Source of the DNA: Nitriliruptoraceae bacterium
GTDB taxonomy: Bacteria; Actinomycetota; Nitriliruptoria; Nitriliruptorales; Nitriliruptoraceae
Length of the DNA stretch: 5,463 nucleotides
Direction of reading: 5' to 3'
Assembly (NCBI GenBank): GCA_007118045.1
Contig: SKTG01000215.1
Coordinates: 1-5,463 of the forward strand
This document shows, one piece after another, positions 1 through 4,587 of the stretch (positions are counted from its first letter, which is position 1; each line of letters begins with the position of its first letter). Position numbers and translations under genes: made by a program. A model generated the notes under the pieces. The model saw only the letters and a program-made list of their open reading frames with translations. It did not search any database and was not told where the DNA came from.

Positions 1-29
1 AGCAGCGATACACGATCGTAGCGTTCCCG

Positions 30-317
30 CTATGCCCCTTCGGACCCCGAGTCGGTGTTCTGTCTGCTCGGGGTGCGCTTCGACGGTGATTCTTCATCGA
101 GCTGAACCCGGACACCTTCCTGCTTCGCCCATTCGGCCATGATCAGCGTCTGTCGGCGCAGTGTTGCGTTCTGCTCGGCGAGCATCTGGTTCTGCATATT
201 GAGCTCGCCCAACGTCTTATTGATCTTGAAGTACCAGCACCAGAACTCCCGCGTGATGAGAAAGATACCAACCGCCACAAGAATCCCGATGAGCAGTCCC
301 GTCAAAGCCTCTTCCAT
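30..317 (-). CDS. Small single-pass membrane protein with short coiled coil, unknown function
   Basis: A 95-residue protein of unknown function. The start at 317 is chosen because an ideal ribosome binding site (AAGGAGG, 5 nt before the ATG) precedes it; the frame is open to an ATG at 401, but that extension has no such site and looks non-coding. Residues about 5-22 form one hydrophobic membrane segment (LTGLLIGILVAVGIFLI). It is followed by an aromatic juxtamembrane stretch (FWCWYFKINK) and then a Leu/Gln/Asn-rich helix (about 39-62) that could form a short coiled coil. The C-terminal 25 residues are polar, Ser/Arg/Glu-rich and probably disordered. It lies 108 bp downstream of the transglutaminase-like gene on the same strand, so it may be the last gene of that operon or have its own promoter. 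It resembles small membrane-anchored coiled-coil proteins in general; I recognise no named family. That the ORF is real is well supported by the ribosome binding site and composition. Confidence 0.75.
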   Translation of the reverse strand: MEEALTGLLIGILVAVGIFLITREFWCWYFKINKTLGELNMQNQMLAEQNATLRRQTLIMAEWAKQEGVRVQLDEESPSKRTPSRQNTDSGSEGA

Positions 318-322
318 AGCCT

Positions 323-329
323 CCTCCTT
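323..329 (-). promoter_or_regulatory. Ribosome binding site deciding the start at 317
   Basis: The minus strand reads AAGGAGG, followed by 5 nt and ATG. This near-complete anti-16S match fixes the 95-residue product as starting at 317 and not at the upstream ATG at 401. Confidence 0.8.
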
Positions 330-358
330 ATCTCCCTGAACCGAACACTCAAGCGTAG

Positions 359-386
359 GTATTACACTCGGTGTTATGGAAACCAA
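359..386 (-). promoter_or_regulatory. Possible sigma-70 type promoter for the 95-residue membrane protein
   Basis: On the minus strand, TTGGTT (386-381) and TAATAC (364-359) are separated by 16 bp, with TGTAATAC giving a partly extended -10. Transcription would start near 352, about 35 nt before the ATG. The -35 match is only partial, so this is a weak call; the gene could simply be co-transcribed with the gene before it. Confidence 0.25.
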
Positions 387-425
387 CGTACGACAAACCA
401 CTCCCCGTCGAGAAGCATCGCACCC

Positions 426-1493
426 TCACCACAAACCCACAAGATGCTCCGGACGCCAGATGCGCGTGAGCTCGGCGTTCGGTGCGGTGGCGTTGGAGAA
501 ACCACCGACATGTTCGTAGTCGATCGGGACGTAGGTGCCGTCGGGGACGCTTCGTCCGTCCTCGGTCTTCCAGCCGGAGATGGTGACCGAGGCGAATCCG
601 GCGGGCACCTCGGTCACCGGTACCAGCACCACCGCATGACCGAGTTGTTCACCCGGCGGAAAGAAGCCGCCGACATAGCTTCGCACGCCATGATGTTGCA
701 GGAACGCGGCGGTAGCCAGCGCATAGTCGACGCAGTTGCCGCCACCGGTTGCGTAGAACTCACTTGGGTGCAGCGCTCGCGCCTCATGGCGGTAGTCGGT
801 GGTACGCACGAGGTCGTGTTGGAAGCGTTGTACATCGTCCCACGAAACTCCGCCCGCTGAGCCGTACGCATCGTAGACGGTTTCCAGGACTTGCTCGGAT
901 ACCGGACCGCTACCGGAGTAGGCGGTAAGATCAAGAAGTGATGAGTGTACCTCGCGCCGGGCTGGGAATTGCTCGTCGCCGCTGTCCGACCGCCGCCGAA
1001 AATTGCGGACCATTGCCTCATAGCGTGCGCGAGCTTCGTTCGCCCACGCCTCAAAATACGGCTGTCTTCGATCGAGATAGCGTTCTCTGGCTGCCGATGA
1101 CTCCCGCGACCACCGGTCATATGCGTCGCGGGTTTGCTCTCTGTACCAGTCGTATAACCGAGTCCGTTCTTCCCTCAGTCGCGCTCGTTCAGCCGGCGTT
1201 GCGCCGAGGCTTCGCCTGCTCAATTCCGCTGCGCGGTCAAGCCAGTACTCGCGGTATGGAGCAACGGCTTCCTGAAAGCGACGCATTGCGGCGGACGACT
1301 CCCGGCGCCATTCAGCTCGTGCTTCGGACGTCTGTTCGAGGTATTCGGTGAACGATCCGTGGTCCGACGAGCCGCTCTGTTGTGCCAGGCGGAACTCATC
1401 GCCGGCGCCGAGCCCATTGGTGACAACGATGAGCAGCACGGTAGTGAGCAGCACTGAGACGACCGTTGCGTGGCGACTACACATCAAATCCAT
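426..1493 (-). CDS. Secreted transglutaminase-like (cysteine protease fold) protein with duplicated Arg/Glu-rich helical repeat
   Basis: A 355-residue exported protein. Residues 1-30 are a signal peptide or N-terminal membrane anchor (basic start, then a run of V, L, I and T). Residues about 45-170 are charged helix rich in Arg, Glu, Ala, Trp and Tyr, with an internal duplication: W-x-RESSAA...PY-x-E-x-W at residues 62-84 recurs at 128-150. The C-terminal third looks like a transglutaminase-core domain: Cys254 in GGGNCVDYA, His286 in LGHAVVLVP and Asp325 in YVPIDYE are in the order and spacing of the papain-like Cys-His-Asp triad. Members of that superfamily cleave or crosslink peptides or glycans; the substrate here is unknown, and periplasmic or cell-surface action follows from the signal peptide. 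The start overlaps the 3' end of the barrel gene by 17 bp, implying translational coupling; ATG at 1484 (residue 4) is an alternative start. No lipobox is evident. The triad assignment is from motif reading, not alignment. Confidence 0.85.
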   Translation of the reverse strand: MDLMCSRHATVVSVLLTTVLLIVVTNGLGAGDEFRLAQQSGSSDHGSFTEYLEQTSEARAEWRRESSAAMRRFQEAVAPYREYWLDRAAELSRRSLGATPAERARLREERTRLYDWYREQTRDAYDRWSRESSAARERYLDRRQPYFEAWANEARARYEAMVRNFRRRSDSGDEQFPARREVHSSLLDLTAYSGSGPVSEQVLETVYDAYGSAGGVSWDDVQRFQHDLVRTTDYRHEARALHPSEFYATGGGNCVDYALATAAFLQHHGVRSYVGGFFPPGEQLGHAVVLVPVTEVPAGFASVTISGWKTEDGRSVPDGTYVPIDYEHVGGFSNATAPNAELTRIWRPEHLVGLW

Positions 1494-2199
1494 ACCCCAC
1501 GTAGATATTTATGCCGCTAATCCGGGTGTTGTCATTCCGGAAAATGTCGGTGAACGTGCGGTTGTAGCGGAATTCCAGAGTGATTGCGCCGGAACCGACG
1601 GTGTGCTGATAGCCGGCGCCCAAGCTCGCCGCGAGAACGAACCGGTTGTCGGGCGGTTCGGAGGCACTCACCGAGAAAGCGCCGCCGGCTTCTTCAAGCG
1701 TTATGTCTCCGGGAATGAATATCGGTGTCGGACCAACGATCGCGAACAGCGCTCCGTCGTCGCCGGTGGAGGTGCTCGGCTTGAGCAATAACGGAAGCTT
1801 GAGCGCAGTTGCGGATATCGTGCCATCGAAACTCATGCCGGCCGACGGGACATCGTAGCTGTAAGCACCTCCCACGTTTGCATACAGGACCTCCGACTGG
1901 AAAGCGAAATTCGGAGCGAGAGGAACCTCAACGAATGCCCCGGCGATTATGCCAATACGTGAATCGTTGGAGACATTCTCGATGTCCGGATGGCTTTCGA
2001 GCAAACTCAGCGCGTCGTTCCAATCCGAGCCTGCGAACCAGCTGACATTGACGGCCGCTTTCGCACCGACCCGCGCACTATCCTGTGCCGTAGCCGAAGG
2101 GCACACGGAAAACGAGATAACGACGACCATAAACGCAACTGCAACGTGACCGCTTATCGACGCCGTTAATCGCTGCACTGCACGTTCTCCCGAATACAT
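1477..2199 (-). CDS. Outer-membrane beta-barrel protein (PorT-like)
   Basis: A 240-residue exported protein that reads as an 8- to 10-stranded outer-membrane barrel. It has a signal peptide with a long hydrophobic core (about 18-33) and a likely cleavage site after Ala-Thr-Ala (residues 36-38). The mature part alternates polar and hydrophobic residues in short strands separated by Gly/Asn/Asp-rich loops. ALKLPLLLK (132-140) and FRYNRTFTDIF (210-220) resemble the 'lPlllK' and 'RY..gltDi' patterns of PorT-type barrels. It ends in a strand with aromatic and Gly residues (YVGYGFDV), as barrel proteins commonly do. An excellent ribosome binding site (AGGAGGTGA, 6 nt from AGGAGG to ATG) fixes the start. 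It is the first gene of the leftward set and overlaps the transglutaminase-like gene by 17 bp. A sigma-54 promoter match lies about 85 bp upstream, so it is probably switched on by an enhancer-binding activator such as the divergent CARF regulator. Exact function (structural, assembly or porin) is unknown. Confidence 0.85.
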   Translation of the reverse strand: MYSGERAVQRLTASISGHVAVAFMVVVISFSVCPSATAQDSARVGAKAAVNVSWFAGSDWNDALSLLESHPDIENVSNDSRIGIIAGAFVEVPLAPNFAFQSEVLYANVGGAYSYDVPSAGMSFDGTISATALKLPLLLKPSTSTGDDGALFAIVGPTPIFIPGDITLEEAGGAFSVSASEPPDNRFVLAASLGAGYQHTVGSGAITLEFRYNRTFTDIFRNDNTRISGINIYVGYGFDV

Positions 2200-2202
2200 G
2201 AA

Positions 2203-2211
2203 TCACCTCCT
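2203..2211 (-). promoter_or_regulatory. Strong ribosome binding site of the barrel gene
   Basis: The minus strand reads AGGAGGTGA followed by TTC and ATG at 2199. This is essentially a full complement of the 16S rRNA 3' end, at optimal spacing, and implies high translation once the gene is transcribed. Confidence 0.85.
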
Positions 2212-2283
2212 ACGTGCGCCCTCGATCACGCTCCGCTCATTGTCAGAGACCAAGGTGTTCGCGCCCGCAATGCCGGTACTGAA

Positions 2284-2298
2284 GCAACAAGGATGCCA
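2284..2298 (-). promoter_or_regulatory. Sigma-54 (-24/-12) promoter for the barrel/transglutaminase genes
   Basis: On the minus strand 2298 to 2284 reads TGGCATCCTTGTTGC followed by T. It matches the sigma-54 consensus TGGCAY-N5-TTGCW, with the invariant GG (2297-2296) and GC (2285-2284) exactly 10 bp apart. Predicted transcription start is near 2272, leaving a leader of about 73 nt before the barrel ATG. The match is by eye. Supporting it are its position, its direction, and an adjacent sigma-54 activator gene. Confidence 0.7.
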
Positions 2299-2424
2299 AC
2301 TTGGCCCATGGACGGGTGATGACACTGCAGCGGCGTAATCCGTTGCTCGCGACACAATTGCAACACCGGAAAGGGAAACTACGCCGACCCGGAAATGGGT
2401 GCTGCTACTTTCCAACGGCGACTG

Positions 2425-2460
2425 GTAACCGCAGTTCCACCCCAGCGGAACCGAAGTTAC
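2425..2460. repeat. Imperfect 14-bp inverted repeat, candidate upstream activating sequence
   Basis: Left arm GTAACCGCAGTTCC (2425-2438) and right arm GGAACCGAAGTTAC (2447-2460) match as inverted copies at 11 of 14 positions around an 8-nt spacer. The symmetry suits a dimeric Fis-type HTH. Its centre is about 170 bp upstream of the predicted leftward start (2272) and about 250 bp upstream of the rightward one (2692), distances usual for enhancers of sigma-54 activators. Binding by the neighbouring regulator is inference. Confidence 0.5.
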
Positions 2461-2665
2461 GGATACGTCTCGCTTCGGAACGAACGATTGAACGAGATCC
2501 GGCCGACGCATCGCTACAGTTCGTGAGAATGCACGATTCACTCGCGATAGCTACAGCGGCGGTCATTATATTCCCGGCTCCGGACCGCTGAGCAGACGAA
2601 TGGCATTGCGCCGAGCAGCCATCGCGTGTGTATCGTGCTCGATTGAGTTTTAATGAGCGGTACAG

Positions 2666-2681
2666 CGGCACGAAATTTGCA
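2666..2681 (+). promoter_or_regulatory. Sigma-54 (-24/-12) promoter of the regulator gene (autoregulation)
   Basis: The plus strand reads CGGCACGAAATTTGCA. GGCACG-N4-TTGCA matches the sigma-54 consensus except for the leading T, with GG (2667-2668) and GC (2679-2680) exactly 10 bp apart. Predicted transcription start is near 2692. It reads into the CARF regulator, which would then control its own level. It also lies downstream of the ATG at 2653, so that ATG cannot be used on a transcript from this promoter. Confidence 0.7.
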
Positions 2682-2712
2682 TGGAATCGGTGTGCAGGGA
2701 TATAGTGATGAA

Positions 2713-4314
2713 GTGGCCGTGAACCCGCGTATACTCCTGTCCTTCGTTGGTTATCGCGATCCCCATCCGGAAGGCTCGGAGGAGTACGGACCGCTCCTGT
2801 CGCTCCTCGAACTCCGCAAATTCGATCGAGTCGTTCTCTTCTGTACCGGTGGTGACTACCTCGAGCGTGCGCGGAGCGTCCAGCAGATTGTGGAGATCGA
2901 TGATCCTGCCGTCCAGTTCTCTTTCGTCAACTTCGAGCTTGACTCACCGGTGGATTATGAGGAGATCTACACTGCGCTCCGCACTGCAACGGCCCAAGTG
3001 CTGCGAAGCGTCGAGCATCGATCGCCACAGCTTTCGGTATTGCTCGATCCGGGCACTCCTCAAATGCAGACGAGTTGGTTTCTGCTTGTCGGTGCGGGAG
3101 AGATTGATGCCACGCTGCTGCAGGGAGTCCCGCCGCGGTTTGCCGGCGGGGTCTACAAGGTCAAGGAGATCAGGCTCGATTCAGGAGTGCTGCCGGAGAT
3201 CCGTACACCGCAAAACGCTCAAAGCAAAGCGGGGCGCTCGCGTTCAACACGTTCGACGGTGCGCAGTCGAGAGCGGGGTGACGGCGAGCTCGCAATAGTC
3301 AGCGCGCCGCAGGCGACCGAATGGCTGAACACCGGAGGGGTGAATATCGTTGGACGAGCGAAGGTGTTCACTGATGTACTCGAAAAGGCGGCACGAGTAG
3401 CGCAGTACGACATATCGATCCTGATCCGCGGTGAGACCGGTACCGGCAAAGGACTCGTCGCGCGCCTCATCCACTCGAAGAGTAGCCGCGTGGGCTCGGC
3501 CTTCCTGGCACTTAACTGTTCTGCTATTGCCGCGAGTCTTGCCGAGAGCGAACTATTCGGACACGTAAAGGGCGCGTTCACCGGCGCCGCCACCGACCGG
3601 CTTGGGCAGTTCCGCGCGGCCGATGGCGGAACCATCTTTCTCGACGAAATCGGCGATCTCCCGCTCGACCTACAGCCGAAGCTATTGCGTGTGCTTGAGG
3701 AGAAAGTGGTCGTTCCGGTCGGGCAGGACACCCCGGTGCCGGTCGACGTGCGTGTGATCGCCGCAACGAACAAGGAACTCGAGGAGATGATCGAGCAGGG
3801 CACGTTCCGCCGCGACCTGTACGAACGCCTCAATCAGACAACGCTTCTGTTGCCGCCGCTTCGCGAGCGCCCGGAAGATATTCGACTCCTGGTCGAGCGC
3901 TTCCTTGGTGATTGGAACGCACGGTACCACGAGGCGAAGGAGATCGAACCCGAAGCGCTCGATTGCCTGTGCCGATACAGCTGGCCGGGAAACGTGCGGG
4001 AACTCGAGAACGCCATTATCGCGATCTGTGCCTCGGCGCGAACTGATCGTATCGGCCCGGAACTGCTGCCACCGGCGATTGCTCCACAACGGGGAAGCAC
4101 AAACACCACGGACAGCATCGGGCTCCTCGGCGACCTACGATTGCCGGAGGAAGGGGTGAATCTGCGCGCGTTGCTCAGCAACGCCGAGCGCTCCCTCTAC
4201 GAGAAGGCCTTGGAGCGTACTTCCGGTAACGCCGAGCAGGCAGCATCACTACTCGGGATCAGCGGCCACGCCTTCCGCAAAGCGTGGCGGGAGCGGTTCG
4301 GGAAGGAGGGGTGA
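2713..4314 (+). CDS. RtcR-like CARF sensor fused to sigma-54 activator (AAA+, Fis-type HTH)
   Basis: Enhancer-binding activator of sigma-54 RNA polymerase, 533 residues from GTG 2713. Residues about 4-160 form a CARF/RtcR N-terminal Rossmann-like sensor: the opening strand NPRILLSFVGYRD, the ELDSPVDYEEIYTALR segment, the ligand-pocket-type loop LDPGTPQMQTSWFLL (111-125) and LLQGVPPR all parallel E. coli RtcR, although its TTGT loop is DPGT here. A basic, probably flexible linker follows (about 165-195). The AAA+ domain is complete: Walker A GETGTGKG (240-247), the sigma-54-contacting GAFTGA (287-292), Walker B FLDEIG (Asp311/Glu312), sensor I ATN, the arginine-rich FRRDLYERL and sensor II WPGNVRELEN (424-433). 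A Fis-type HTH ends the protein (about 495-530). RtcR normally activates RNA-repair genes rtcBA in response to RNA damage; none is seen here, so the targets differ or lie elsewhere. Start: ATG 2653 has no ribosome binding site and precedes the promoter. GTG 2713 or 2719 places the CARF domain at the N-terminus as in relatives. Confidence 0.93.
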   Translation: MAVNPRILLSFVGYRDPHPEGSEEYGPLLSLLELRKFDRVVLFCTGGDYLERARSVQQIVEIDDPAVQFSFVNFELDSPVDYEEIYTALRTATAQVLRSVEHRSPQLSVLLDPGTPQMQTSWFLLVGAGEIDATLLQGVPPRFAGGVYKVKEIRLDSGVLPEIRTPQNAQSKAGRSRSTRSTVRSRERGDGELAIVSAPQATEWLNTGGVNIVGRAKVFTDVLEKAARVAQYDISILIRGETGTGKGLVARLIHSKSSRVGSAFLALNCSAIAASLAESELFGHVKGAFTGAATDRLGQFRAADGGTIFLDEIGDLPLDLQPKLLRVLEEKVVVPVGQDTPVPVDVRVIAATNKELEEMIEQGTFRRDLYERLNQTTLLLPPLRERPEDIRLLVERFLGDWNARYHEAKEIEPEALDCLCRYSWPGNVRELENAIIAICASARTDRIGPELLPPAIAPQRGSTNTTDSIGLLGDLRLPEEGVNLRALLSNAERSLYEKALERTSGNAEQAASLLGISGHAFRKAWRERFGKEG

Positions 4315-4587
4315 TCAACATTGATGACGGTGTAGGTTTAGAGAGGGATCAGACTTTCGACGTTGCAAAGGAATGGGTATGTCGTTTTTTCCGGATAATC
4401 AACAACCAACGGCCATTCCAACCGTGTTATGGTAGCATCGTCATGACGCGGATGGATTGTATTGCACCGCGCTCCGGCTACGTCGTACGCACACTCGTTC
4501 GGCGCGCATGTCCGGTATGCATGCTCGCAAGACGTACCAGCGGTGGACGCTGATAGAAGGGACCTGGACAGAGAGGCAACTGACCAT
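4315..4587 (+). other. Gap between regulator and helicase gene; possible short Cys-rich ORF
   Basis: This stretch has no correctly spaced sigma-54 site and no convincing sigma-70 promoter or terminator. Immediately after the regulator's stop is a small palindrome, ATCAA-CA-TTGAT (4314-4325). The 3' end of the regulator is a strong AAGGAGG sequence (4303-4309) followed by a GTG at 4311 that overlaps the TGA; from there a frame runs to 4553, about 80 residues with six cysteines including CPVC. The ribosome-binding-site-to-GTG spacing is only 2 nt and the composition does not look protein-like, so I do not call it a gene. Without a visible promoter or terminator, the helicase gene may be read through from the regulator. 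Confidence 0.3.

Larger units (their letters stand above)
2213..2665. other. Divergent non-coding regulatory region
   Basis: About 450 bp between the barrel gene's ribosome binding site and the regulator's promoter. Open frames here on both strands have no convincing ribosome binding sites or protein-like composition, and I treat them as chance. What it does hold is regulatory-looking DNA: the minus-strand sigma-54 promoter (2284-2298), a 36-bp inverted repeat (2425-2460), GTTGC/GCAAC inverted arms at 2342-2346 and 2360-2364, an ACCC/GGGT pair at 2387-2400, and four CGGAA words on the plus strand between 2367 and 2480. This length and arrangement fit enhancer-dependent, looped sigma-54 control of both flanking genes. 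Confidence 0.6.

Noticed and set aside
19..32. TAGCG-TTCC-CGCTA hairpin at the stop of the 95-residue gene as a terminator
   Set aside because: Only a 5-bp stem and no T-run after it on the minus strand.
2203..2591. Open frames on both strands in the divergent region (minus 2541-2203, plus 2301-2591)
   Set aside because: No convincing ribosome binding sites, composition unlike the real genes, mutual overlap, and they cover the regulatory elements.
2601..2616. Sigma-54-like TGGCATTGCGCCGAGC just upstream of the regulator promoter
   Set aside because: GG-to-GC spacing is 11 bp and the -12 element lacks TTGC; the site at 2667-2680 is far better.
4265..4288. 7-bp perfect inverted repeat GCCACGC/GCGTGGC near the end of the regulator
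   Set aside because: It lies within the HTH coding sequence with no T-tract; probably a coding coincidence.
4359..4390. CGAC...GTCG followed by six T as a terminator after the regulator
   Set aside because: Stem of only 4 bp with a loop of about 17 nt; too weak to call.
4453..4465. Sigma-54-like TGGATTGTATTGC upstream of the helicase gene
   Set aside because: GG and GC are only 8 bp apart; sigma-54 promoters need 10.
4311..4553. 80-residue GTG-started Cys-rich ORF overlapping the regulator stop
   Set aside because: Ribosome-binding-site spacing of 2 nt and random-looking composition; kept only as a remark on the gap.
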